Positions 17,455-24,747 of a stretch of 64,000 nt of DNA are shown here, one piece after another (within the stretch, counting starts at the first letter, position 1; each line of letters opens with the position of its first letter). The position numbers and the translations under genes were made by a program. The stretch covers positions 186,001-250,000 of the forward strand of contig NZ_JAMFLI010000003.1 in assembly GCF_023502145.1 (NCBI RefSeq). Reading direction: 5' to 3'. The notes under the pieces were generated by a model. It did no database searches, had not been told where the DNA came from, and saw nothing but the letters and a program-made list of their open reading frames with translations. The stretch comes from Craterilacuibacter sp. RT1T. Its GTDB lineage: Bacteria; Pseudomonadota; Gammaproteobacteria; Burkholderiales; Chromobacteriaceae.

Positions 17455-18819
17455 TCAGCCTTTCAGTTGTGCCAGCAAGTTGTCAAACACGTCGACAAAA
17501 CGAGCGATATCCGCCTCTGTCGTGTCCGGACACACCAGCATCATATTGTGGAACGGCGTAATCAGCAGGCCGCGGTTGAGCAGGTAAAGGTGGACGATAT
17601 GCTCCAGTTCGCCATCCAGAATGGCCTCGGCTTCGCTGCCGTTTTGTGGCGGGTGCGGGCAGAACTGAAACTCGGTGCGTGCGCCGATGCGCGTGACACA
17701 CCACGGCAAGTCATGGCGGGCAATCGCCGCTCGCAAGCCCTCTTCCAATATCCGGGCCAGGCGGAACATATGCGCGTAGGCGGCATCGGTCATCACCTGT
17801 TCAAGGTTGGCGCGCATGGCCGCGAGCGCCAGCATATTGGCGCTTAAGGTGGTGCCTATGCCCGAATGTCCGGGCGGGGCCGCGCGTTTGGCGGCCTCGG
17901 CTTTTGCGGCCATATCGGCTGAAAAGCCGTATACCGCGCAAGGCACGCCACCGGCCACCGGTTTGCCAAGCACCAGCATATCGGCCGGTATGCCTTCGGC
18001 CATGGCATAGCCGCCGGGGCCGGAGCTGATGGTGTGGGTCTCGTCCATCAGCAATAAGGCACCATGGCGGCGGATGATGGCGTGGGCCTCTTCCCAGAAA
18101 CCGGGCTTGGGCAACACCATGCCGATATTGGTCATTGCCGGCTCGGCCAGCACGCAGGCGACATCGCCATGTGCCAGCGCCGACTCCAGTGCTGCCAGAT
18201 CATTGAATTCGACCACGCGCGTGTGGCAGGTCAGATCATAGACCTGCCCCAGAAGGCTGGCCCGTTGCACCGGCTGGCCGTGCTCCAGATCGACAAAGAC
18301 ATCATCGACCGTGCCGTGATAGCAGCCATTGAATACCAGAATCTTGTCGCGGCCGGTGATGGCGCGTGCCCAGCGGATGGCGTAGCGGTTGGCATCACTG
18401 GCGCTTAGCGCAAACTGCCATTTTTCCATGCCAAAGCGCCGGCTCAACTCGCCACCCACCCAGGCTGCATCGGCCGAGGGCAGCATGGTGGTAAAGCCCT
18501 TGGCGCACTGTGCGGCGACGGCGTCGGCCACCGCCTGCGGTGCGTGGCCGAACATGGCGCCGGTGTCGCCCAGACAGAAGTCGGTATAGCTAAAGCCGTC
18601 CACATCACGGATAGCGGCGCCCTTGGCCGATTCGACATAAAGTGCGAACGGCGTCGACCAGTCGTCCATCCAGTGCAGCGGCACGCCGAACAAGAGGTGT
18701 TCGGCCGATTGTTGTGACAGCGCGCGCGAGCGCGGGCGGCGGGCGGCAAAGTCGGCGCGTTCGCGCTGATATAAAGCCTGGGCCTGCGCCCAGTTCACGC
18801 CATAACGGATAGCTTGCAT
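17455..18819 (-). CDS. Class III PLP-dependent aminotransferase
   Basis: The 454 aa protein has the fold-type I, class III arrangement: CYHG (166-169), Asp259 in LLMDETHT (binds the PLP ring nitrogen) and Lys286 in LGKPVAGG (Schiff-base lysine). It is close to the glutamate-1-semialdehyde-aminomutase-like branch, but its partners (PuuA-like ligase, SDR, FCD regulator) point to amine or amino-acid breakdown rather than haem synthesis. Expected chemistry is amino transfer between an amine and a 2-oxo acid. The substrate cannot be inferred. Confidence 0.8.
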   Translation of the reverse strand: MQAIRYGVNWAQAQALYQRERADFAARRPRSRALSQQSAEHLLFGVPLHWMDDWSTPFALYVESAKGAAIRDVDGFSYTDFCLGDTGAMFGHAPQAVADAVAAQCAKGFTTMLPSADAAWVGGELSRRFGMEKWQFALSASDANRYAIRWARAITGRDKILVFNGCYHGTVDDVFVDLEHGQPVQRASLLGQVYDLTCHTRVVEFNDLAALESALAHGDVACVLAEPAMTNIGMVLPKPGFWEEAHAIIRRHGALLLMDETHTISSGPGGYAMAEGIPADMLVLGKPVAGGVPCAVYGFSADMAAKAEAAKRAAPPGHSGIGTTLSANMLALAAMRANLEQVMTDAAYAHMFRLARILEEGLRAAIARHDLPWCVTRIGARTEFQFCPHPPQNGSEAEAILDGELEHIVHLYLLNRGLLITPFHNMMLVCPDTTEADIARFVDVFDNLLAQLKG

Positions 18820-18848
18820 TGTTCTTCCCCTTGAAAAGGCCAGACGGC

Positions 18849-20186
18849 TTACACGTGCAATTGCAGGTGTTCGCGCTCCCAGGCGGTAATGCCGCGATTA
18901 AAGGTTTCGAACTCCTTGCCCTTGACCGCGCAAAAGGCTGAAACAAAATCGTGGCCGAGCAGCTCGCCCAGCTCTTTGCAGTCTTGCATCAGCTCGATGG
19001 CGTCTTCCAGACTGCGCGGCAATTCGTAATCCAGCGTATAGGCGCTGCCTTCCATGGGTGGCGAAGCCTCCAGCGCATTGACCATGCCCAGATAGCCGCA
19101 GGCCAGCGTAGCCGCCATGGCAAGATAGGGGTTGACGTCCACGCCGGGCACGCGGTTTTCCACCCGCCGCGCCTCGGGGCCGGAAGGCGGCACGCGGATG
19201 CCGCAAGTCCGGTTGTCGTAACCCCAGCGCACATTGATAGGCGCGGCGGCATGGCGGGTCAGGCGGCGGTAAGAGTTGACGTAAGGGGCCAGCATCGGCA
19301 TCACCGTTGGCAGATAGCGCTGCATGCCGCCGATGTGGCGGTAAAACAGTTCGCTGGCGCTGCCGTCGGGCAGGCTGAAGACATTGAGCCCGGTCTTTGC
19401 ATCCACCACGCTTTGATGGATGTGCATCGCGCTGCCCGGCTCGTCCTGCATGGGTTTGGCCATGAAGGTCGCGAAAATATTGTGGCGGTAGGCGGTTTCG
19501 CGCACCGCCCGCTTGAACAGGAACACCTGATCGGCCAGCTCCAGCGCATCGCCATGGCTGAAGTTGATTTCCATCTGGCAGGCACCGACTTCATGCACCA
19601 GCGTTTCGACATTCAGCCGTGCCGCCGCGCAAAACGTAGACAGTTCCTGAAAAAACGGATCAAAGTCGTTGACCGCATCAATGGAAAAACTCTGGCGGCC
19701 GATTTCCGAGCGGCCGGCGCGGCCGGTGGGCGGGCGTAAGGGCTCGTCCGAGTTGTTATTTTGCGCGATCAGGTAAAACTCCATCTCCGGCGCGACCACC
19801 GCGCGCCAGCCACGCTCGGCATAAAGCGCCAGCACCTTGCGCAGCACCGCCCGCGGCGACAGGCCGACCGGTTTGCCGTCGAAGTCTTCACAGTCATGAA
19901 TCACCACTGCCACCTGCTCCATCGCCCACGGCACCATGCGGATGGTGGAAACATCGGGCACGCACACCATATCCGGGTCATGCGGGCCGGTCAGGCGCTC
20001 GAAGTCGGCAAACTCGCCGTTCACGGTAATGGTGAGCACGGCCTTGGACATTTTCATGCTGTCTTCGGCCAAGAACAGGTTCTTGGGGACGATCTTGCCG
20101 CGCGCCATGCCGGTCATGTCGGGAATGACGCACTCGATCTCGTGGATCGCATGCTCGCGGATAAAGGCATTCAACACTTCATTCAT
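18849..20186 (-). CDS. Glutamine-synthetase-family ligase (PuuA-like)
   Basis: The 445 aa protein belongs to the glutamine synthetase superfamily, short form, resembling gamma-glutamylpolyamine synthetases that ligate glutamate to an amine with ATP. Catalytic-domain blocks seen: EMEFYLI, VHEVGACQMEINFSHG, MHIHQSV, NVRWGYDNRTCGIRVP and ENRVPGVDVNPYLAMA. ATG at 20186 is backed by GGGAG; an open extension upstream lies inside the operator region. It is the first gene of the operon, and the housekeeping GlnA is not in this window. Polyamine or monoamine use is an inference. Confidence 0.8.
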   Translation of the reverse strand: MNEVLNAFIREHAIHEIECVIPDMTGMARGKIVPKNLFLAEDSMKMSKAVLTITVNGEFADFERLTGPHDPDMVCVPDVSTIRMVPWAMEQVAVVIHDCEDFDGKPVGLSPRAVLRKVLALYAERGWRAVVAPEMEFYLIAQNNNSDEPLRPPTGRAGRSEIGRQSFSIDAVNDFDPFFQELSTFCAAARLNVETLVHEVGACQMEINFSHGDALELADQVFLFKRAVRETAYRHNIFATFMAKPMQDEPGSAMHIHQSVVDAKTGLNVFSLPDGSASELFYRHIGGMQRYLPTVMPMLAPYVNSYRRLTRHAAAPINVRWGYDNRTCGIRVPPSGPEARRVENRVPGVDVNPYLAMAATLACGYLGMVNALEASPPMEGSAYTLDYELPRSLEDAIELMQDCKELGELLGHDFVSAFCAVKGKEFETFNRGITAWEREHLQLHV

Positions 20187-20263
20187 GGTTTGCTCCCGTT
20201 TATTGACCCGGTGCCGATGGCTGCAGCGACCGTCACGCCGGGTCTTGTTTGCCTGCATCATAG

Positions 20264-20303
20264 ATTTGATCAAATGTATCCGTCAATATTTGATCAAATA
20301 TTG
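20264..20303. promoter_or_regulatory. Two TTTGATCAAA operators between the GS-like gene and gntR
   Basis: ATTTGATCAAAT (20264-20275) and the perfect 20-base palindrome CAATATTTGATCAAATATTG (20284-20303) lie in the divergent intergenic region. Centres are 24 bp apart. The location and symmetry fit operators for the neighbouring GntR/FCD regulator, likely controlling both directions. Confidence 0.7.
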
Positions 20304-20356
20304 GCAGACATGGCCTGCTCTGCTATCCTCGCCGCTATCTCTTCCTGATTTTCACC

Positions 20357-21007
20357 ATGAAAACCGACGCTGCTTTTACCTTGCAGGATCAGGCTTACCA
20401 AACCTTGCGTCAGGGGCTGATGCTGGGCCGCTGGTTGCCTGGCGAGCGCCTGAAAATCCATACCCTGGCCCGTGAAATGGGCATGGGCAGCATGGCGGTA
20501 CGCACCGCCTTGCAGCGGCTGGTGGCGGAAAAGGCGCTGGTCAACGTGCCCAATTGCGGCGTCAGCGTGCCGCAACTGGGCAAGGCCGAATTTGACGATA
20601 TCCTCGCGACCCGTATCCTGCTGGAGGGCGAAGCGGCGCGCCAAGGTGCGTTAAAGCTGGATGATGATGCAAAAGCCGCGCTGGCGGCGCTGGTGCGGCA
20701 GATGGACGAGGCCATCGCGCAAGGGGATATCAAGGCGTATCTGGACGCCAACGAGACGTTTCACCTGACGCTCTATCTGGCGGCGGGTTCGCCCATGCTG
20801 ATGACGCTGATCGAAACGGTCTGGCTCTATGTCGGCCCGATTTCCAACCGCCTGCATCAGGATGCGGCGGTCTGGGCGACGATGAATGCTGCACACAGCG
20901 CCTTGCTGGCGGCGCTGCTGCAAAACGATGCGGATGGCGTGGCTCACGCCATTGCGGAGGATCTGAGACAGGCTGGCGCCTATCTGCGAGGCTTGTGTCA
21001 GGATTAA
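20357..21007 (+). CDS. GntR-family regulator (FadR/FCD type)
   Basis: The 216 aa protein has a winged helix at about 10-75 (LPGERLKIHTLAREMGMGSMAVRTALQRLVAEKAL) and an all-helical FCD ligand domain with the expected acidic and His residues (ETFHLTLY, AAHSALL). It reads divergently from the GS-like/aminotransferase/SDR operon across two palindromes and is its likely local regulator. Effectors of FCD proteins are usually small carboxylates. Confidence 0.85.
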   Translation: MKTDAAFTLQDQAYQTLRQGLMLGRWLPGERLKIHTLAREMGMGSMAVRTALQRLVAEKALVNVPNCGVSVPQLGKAEFDDILATRILLEGEAARQGALKLDDDAKAALAALVRQMDEAIAQGDIKAYLDANETFHLTLYLAAGSPMLMTLIETVWLYVGPISNRLHQDAAVWATMNAAHSALLAALLQNDADGVAHAIAEDLRQAGAYLRGLCQD

Positions 21008-21139
21008 GGCAGCGGCTGCGTGAAGTTGCCCGCTCTTTAGTCGTCAGCCACCTTGATGTAGGCGGTTAAAAATGGACACCTCCATTGGAGGTCATACACC
21101 GAAGCCCTCAAGGCTTGAAATGGTCTGGGTCATAGTGAG
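21008..21139. other. Non-coding end of the integron remnant
   Basis: No convincing gene. The stretch separates the gntR stop from the last cassette's attC. Its minus strand around 21040-21085 reads like the tail of a lost mobile element, but no terminal repeat or transposase frame could be supported. Confidence 0.3.
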
Positions 21140-21180
21140 GCCGAACGTAGAGCTAACCGGCGCGTAACGGCATGTTAGGC
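21140..21180 (-). repeat. Degenerate attC of cassette 3
   Basis: Read on the minus strand it runs from GCCTAAC (R'', 21180-21174) to GTTCGGC (21146-21140), which pair at 6 of 7 bases. An internal GTTAGCT at 21157-21151 is an alternative R' core. The cassette gene's TAA stop is inside GCCTAAC, a usual cassette arrangement. As the last cassette its site appears decayed. Confidence 0.45.
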
Positions 21181-21666
21181 CGCACCGCTGGGCCAAACGC
21201 GGTCGATATCTTGGGCGTAAAACTCGATGGCGCGCGCATACGCCTTCAAATCCGCGTCGTTCGTGGTGGCCGCCAATAGCTGAAGGAGGCTCTCAATCGC
21301 AAGCTTCGGCTCACCGAGGTTGTAGTAGGCCATGGCCAAGAAGGTGCGCATCTCATTGGCCTGTGGGAACTCTGCCAGCCCTTGCTCAAGTGTGTCGCGT
21401 GCGTCGCTGAACCGCCCAAGCGTGCGGTAGGTACTTCCCAGGCCCGTGTACGCACCGCGCCTGAGCGGAGCGGGAAGCTCTCCGCCCAAGGCGGCCTTGT
21501 AGAAGGGCACTGCCTCAGCTTCGAGACCGAGGAAGTCATGTACGCAGGCGGTCTCGTATTGGACGACCACATCGTCCGGGTGCTTGTGCGCAAGAGCAAG
21601 CAGGAGCTCACGAGCCTCCTTGTGCTTGCCCGACGTGCGGAGTTCTCGTGCTTCCTGAAGTGTCAT
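21175..21666 (-). CDS. Cassette 3: TPR protein
   Basis: The 163 aa protein is made of tetratricopeptide-like helical pairs throughout (for example EARELLLALAHKHPDDVVVQ, ARDTLEQGLAEFPQANE). TPR solenoids mediate protein-protein contacts; similar short TPR proteins are recurrent in integron cassettes. The stop codon overlaps the attC, and the start lies 17 bases after the upstream core site. Cytoplasmic; no signal peptide. Partner unknown. Confidence 0.7.
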   Translation of the reverse strand: MTLQEARELRTSGKHKEARELLLALAHKHPDDVVVQYETACVHDFLGLEAEAVPFYKAALGGELPAPLRRGAYTGLGSTYRTLGRFSDARDTLEQGLAEFPQANEMRTFLAMAYYNLGEPKLAIESLLQLLAATTNDADLKAYARAIEFYAQDIDRVWPSGAA

Positions 21667-21682
21667 GGTGTTGTCCTGTGCT

Positions 21683-21731
21683 GTCTAACGTTGAAGCTGA
21701 GACGCGAGTCGGCTCGAGCGACTGGTTAGGT
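21683..21731 (-). repeat. attC of cassette 2
   Basis: On the minus strand it reads ACCTAAC (21731-21725) to GTTAGAC (21689-21683). These match RYYYAAC and GTTRRRY exactly. The inner parts GTCGCTCGAG and CTCAGCTTCAAC pair imperfectly, as attC L boxes do. The TAA stop of the upstream gene lies within the first core. Confidence 0.75.
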
Positions 21732-22490
21732 TTCATTCTGACGTTCTGATGCATAGTCTTTCCCAGCCAATTCCTCGAGGTGAACCACACACGCATAGTT
21801 CTTGTTGAAAAGATCCATGTCTCCGAAAGCCTTGGCTGCGAATGCAAAGGCCGATGTGCCTCGATAGAAATAGTTCCACAGATCGGCTCGATGCTCGTCC
21901 TGCCTTTCCGTTCCGCGCATTCCGCCCATATGGAACACCGGCGGATCTCCCCCGAACATGTCCATGACTTGGGGTGAGGCTGCGTGAACGTATCCCGAGT
22001 AAGCCTTGCTTACAGTTCGAGAAACCTCAACAGACGTGCTCTTGTCGCTAGGTGCCCCGGGCACTCTCGACAAGTACGCGTGAATCTTTTTCCTGGGAAT
22101 CATGGGTCTTCTCTGCGTGGATTCGAGCGCAGATTCCTTGTCGAATTCCTCCTCAAAGAATGCAGCCAAGTACTCAGAGTGAAGGTCTGACAACTCAGCA
22201 TCCATTGCGCCAAAAGCTAAGAAGACCACATCTTCCTGAATTTCATCCAGCACCCGCTGGAGTGCCGCCTGCTCTTGCAGGTATCCGTGTTCCATCAGCA
22301 ATTCAGCTGCGCGTAAAGTACTGACCATCCTTGCGAGCTTCTGAACAATGGCTTGATGAATGGTTCTTTCTATATGGCGAAAGACGAACGAATCCTTGAA
22401 CGGAACTCGCTGAGGTGTGGGGACTCGGCTCGCAAGATCATGGACGGTGTTTTCCATGTTTCGCAAAGCCTGCTCGTAAAAATGCCGCAT
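21726..22490 (-). CDS. Cassette 2: unknown helical protein
   Basis: The 254 aa protein begins MRHFYEQALRNMENTVHDL and looks almost entirely alpha-helical and soluble, with a Glu/Asp-rich middle (about 95-120, EEEFDKES). I do not recognise the family. It occupies a full cassette between two attC cores; its start lies 13 bases after the G^TTAGGT crossover point and its stop lies in the next attC. An internal ATG at codon 12 is a possible alternative start. Confidence 0.65.
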   Translation of the reverse strand: MRHFYEQALRNMENTVHDLASRVPTPQRVPFKDSFVFRHIERTIHQAIVQKLARMVSTLRAAELLMEHGYLQEQAALQRVLDEIQEDVVFLAFGAMDAELSDLHSEYLAAFFEEEFDKESALESTQRRPMIPRKKIHAYLSRVPGAPSDKSTSVEVSRTVSKAYSGYVHAASPQVMDMFGGDPPVFHMGGMRGTERQDEHRADLWNYFYRGTSAFAFAAKAFGDMDLFNKNYACVVHLEELAGKDYASERQNET

Positions 22491-22502
22491 ATGTCCGATG
22501 AA

Positions 22503-22618
22503 ACCTAACGTTGAGCTAAGGGACAGTTACAAACGGCGCATAAAATGCGAAGCATGCGCCGTTTGTAACTGTCCAGTGACGAGCGAAGCGAGGAACGACC
22601 TTGAGCGACTTGTTAGCT
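22503..22618 (-). repeat. attC of cassette 1, with a 21-bp perfect inner hairpin
   Basis: On the minus strand it runs from AGCTAAC (22618-22612) to GTTAGGT (22509-22503), with L-type boxes GTCGCTCAAGG and CCTTAGCTCAAC. Its centre holds a perfect 21-bp stem: 22521-22541 pairs with 22554-22574 around a 12-base loop. Long variable terminal structures occur in attC sites, but this stem is unusually perfect. Confidence 0.75.
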
Positions 22619-22622
22619 GCCA

Positions 22623-23024
22623 CTAGATTAAACCCCATTGTTTCTCTAGTTCTGAAATTTCATCTAATACTCTATTTCTAAATGAATTAACTCCGTCATG
22701 ACGGCCTGAGCCAGTTGCTATTACAATTACTTCTGAAATCATATGCCCTGAACCAGAATATTCTCCTTCTACAGCTTCCTTTGCTTTCTCTGACATATAT
22801 GGTCTTATTCTTGAATAAACCGCATGATTTCTAAAAGCTGATGATTCAATTTCCTCATTCGACAACACAAGACGAACTTCTTTTATAAGTTCTTCTCTAT
22901 TTTTTCTTGCCATTTTCTTTTTTTCGATGCCCCAATGTACCCATGGAGCAAAAATGGAACCCAGCGCTCCTGAAATCAGACCTACGATTGCAGGAAAAAT
23001 TAATTTTGATAATTCTAAATCCAT
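22623..23024 (-). CDS. Cassette 1: small membrane-anchored unknown protein
   Basis: The 133 aa protein has one N-terminal membrane helix (about 8-28; IFPAIVGLISGALGSIFAPW) followed by a basic helix (IEKKKMARKNREELIKE) and a soluble domain. Family not recognised. The coding sequence is visibly AT-rich compared with its surroundings, a sign of separate origin. The stop lies 5 bases before the attC core and the start 28 bases after the first recombination core. Confidence 0.65.
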   Translation of the reverse strand: MDLELSKLIFPAIVGLISGALGSIFAPWVHWGIEKKKMARKNREELIKEVRLVLSNEEIESSAFRNHAVYSRIRPYMSEKAKEAVEGEYSGSGHMISEVIVIATGSGRHDGVNSFRNRVLDEISELEKQWGLI

Positions 23025-23049
23025 GTTTCGTGCCCCATTATTTCATATG

Positions 23050-23160
23050 GCAGCTAACGTGAATATACACCTTTGCAGGTGTATATTTGGTTTGTCTGGT
23101 GTGTATAACCACGCATGATAAAGGCATCTATCATTGTTTTGCAAGCGATTGGGGCTGCCT
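23050..23160 (-). other. Probable attI region with core GTTAGCT and an 11-bp dyad
   Basis: The core GTTAGCT (minus strand, 23058-23052) starts the first cassette. Next to it, on the intI side, AATATACACCT (23062-23072) and AGGTGTATATT (23077-23087) form a perfect inverted repeat. This is the position of attI between the intI 5' end and cassette 1; a cassette promoter would also lie here. attI sequences are not conserved between integrons, so the call rests on position. Confidence 0.5.
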
Positions 23161-23493
23161 ATGCCTGCAAGTACACAGCCAGATGGGTCTGCCGTGCCAC
23201 GCTTGCTCGGTGTGTTGCGCGAGACGCTGCGAGTCAGGCATGACAGCCTGCGCACCGAGCAGTAATACGTAAATTGGGTACGGCGTTTTTTGCGCTTTCA
23301 CCATCATCGGCACCCTCGCGAGATGGGGGCTACGGAGGTCAGTAGTTTTCTCATCCATCTGGCCGTTGAAGGCCAGGTGTCTGCATTCACGCAAAATCAG
23401 GCATTGTCTGCACTGCTGTTTCTCTATCGTGATGTGCTGATGCTGAACTTGCCCTGGCTGCATGAAAAGGGCCGGAGTTTCCTCCGGCCCTGA
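23161..23493 (+). pseudogene. intI: Truncated integron integrase (intI) with an in-frame stop
   Basis: One plus-strand frame from ATG 23161 shows clear IntI N-terminal features: LRTEQ-stop-YVNWVRRF, FHHHRHPREMGATEVSSFL, HLAVEGQVSAFTQNQALSAL and LFLYRDVLMLNLPWLHE. TAA at 23263-23265 replaces a codon in the normal LRTEQAYV motif. Homology ends near 23465 (residue about 101 of about 320), where the frame runs into the neighbouring gene's terminator; the catalytic tyrosine domain is missing. It is divergent from the cassettes, as in a true integron. It cannot make an active integrase. Confidence 0.85.
23465..23490 (-). terminator. Terminator of the M28 peptidase gene
   Basis: GGGCCGGAG-GAAA-CTCCGGCCC on the minus strand followed by TTTTC: a 9-bp GC-rich stem with a tetraloop. 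It lies 135 bases past the peptidase stop and marks the right edge of the integron remnant. The 23491-23624 gap holds no other recognisable feature. Confidence 0.65.
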
Positions 23494-23624
23494 AAGTTCG
23501 TATGTATTAAAGGGAGTCTAGCGACTCGCTCGCCTGAAGATGTGCCATTAGGGCATAAGCCCGCTGGCGGGGGATTGTCAGCGGGATCGGGTTTGGGCTT
23601 GCGCCCTTCCCTGCTTTTTCGCCT

Positions 23625-24659
23625 TTATTTGGCCTTGCCACCGGCAAGCTCGATCACCAGTGGTGTCAGGATGCGGCTAAAGTCGCGTGCGCGCTGTTCG
23701 ACCCGCTGCGGGAAAATGCTTTCCAGATTCTTCACATTGTCCACATCGGGGCGGTGCCAGCTCATGCCATCCTTGATGGCCTTATTGGTGGTTTGCTCGT
23801 AGCCGTCCTTGTCACCGATTTCCCAGTTGGTGGCTTCCACCGCCAGCACCGCCATCCCGGCCTTGTCGAAACTTTCCTGATCGGAGCAGCAGCCTGTTCC
23901 TTTCGGATACTCTTTGTCCAGGCCCGGGTTGGTATCTGCCGCGATACCGAGTTTCTTGGCAATGGCCAGCGCGCGGTCACGCACGAAGCCGGCCTTGGCA
24001 TCCTTGGCGACCGTTTCCTTGCCGGCATGGAAATACATCTTGTCGCCGGTAATCAGGCTATCCATATTCACCATCGCGATCACGTTTTGCTTGTCGCTGT
24101 CGCTCATACGCGCCACATAGTCCTTGGAGCCCAGTAGTCCCAGCTCTTCGGCACCAAAGGCGACAAACTTGATCGTGTGCTGTGTCTTGATTTTTTTGAG
24201 CTGGTCGGCGATTTCGAGCAGCATGCCGACGCCGGACGCATTGTCGTCCAGCCCTTCCAGCTTGGGACCGCCGATCTTGCCGATATCGCTGTCTTTTTTC
24301 GGTGTGCGCGAATCGAAGTGCGCACCGACAATCACCACCTTGCTATCCACACCCGGCTTGGTCGCGATCACGTTAATCGACTTGAGTTCGCGCTTGACCT
24401 TGCTCTTGTCGGCTTTTTCATACTCGAACGAGGTGGCAAACGGCTGCTCGCTGACCTGATAACCCATCTGCTTGAAGGCTTTGGCCAGATAGGCCGCGGC
24501 GGCCTGCTCGGTCTCTGTGCCCGCCATGCGCCCCTTGAATGCAGTGGCAACATGGCGCATCTCGCGTGCGGCGACCTCACCATGCGTAGCCGCCATGGCA
24601 GAGCCGCAGACACCTAGCGCGAGGGCCAGAACGGAAAGACGGAATAGCGGACGATGCAT
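23625..24659 (-). CDS. Secreted M28-family zinc aminopeptidase
   Basis: The 344 aa protein has a signal peptide (cleavage probably after AMA, residue 23). The M28 zinc ligands are in VGAHFDSR, GLDDNASG, GAEELGLLGS and NMDS, with the last histidine in MSWHRPDVDN. Such peptidases remove N-terminal residues from peptides in the periplasm or outside the cell. The paired Cys in GTGCCSDQ may form a disulphide. It stands alone, between the integron remnant and a methyltransferase gene. Confidence 0.88.
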   Translation of the reverse strand: MHRPLFRLSVLALALGVCGSAMAATHGEVAAREMRHVATAFKGRMAGTETEQAAAAYLAKAFKQMGYQVSEQPFATSFEYEKADKSKVKRELKSINVIATKPGVDSKVVIVGAHFDSRTPKKDSDIGKIGGPKLEGLDDNASGVGMLLEIADQLKKIKTQHTIKFVAFGAEELGLLGSKDYVARMSDSDKQNVIAMVNMDSLITGDKMYFHAGKETVAKDAKAGFVRDRALAIAKKLGIAADTNPGLDKEYPKGTGCCSDQESFDKAGMAVLAVEATNWEIGDKDGYEQTTNKAIKDGMSWHRPDVDNVKNLESIFPQRVEQRARDFSRILTPLVIELAGGKAK

Positions 24660-24747
24660 GGCAAACTCCTTGGGTAGTGGATAAACAACATGATCACATG
24701 CTAATGAAGTGCAGATGGATAGCTTGTGACCTGCGTCAAACTCCTAT

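Noticed and set aside
21040-21085. Possible remnant of an insertion sequence
   Set aside because: Only a vague likeness; no inverted ends, target duplication or transposase frame.
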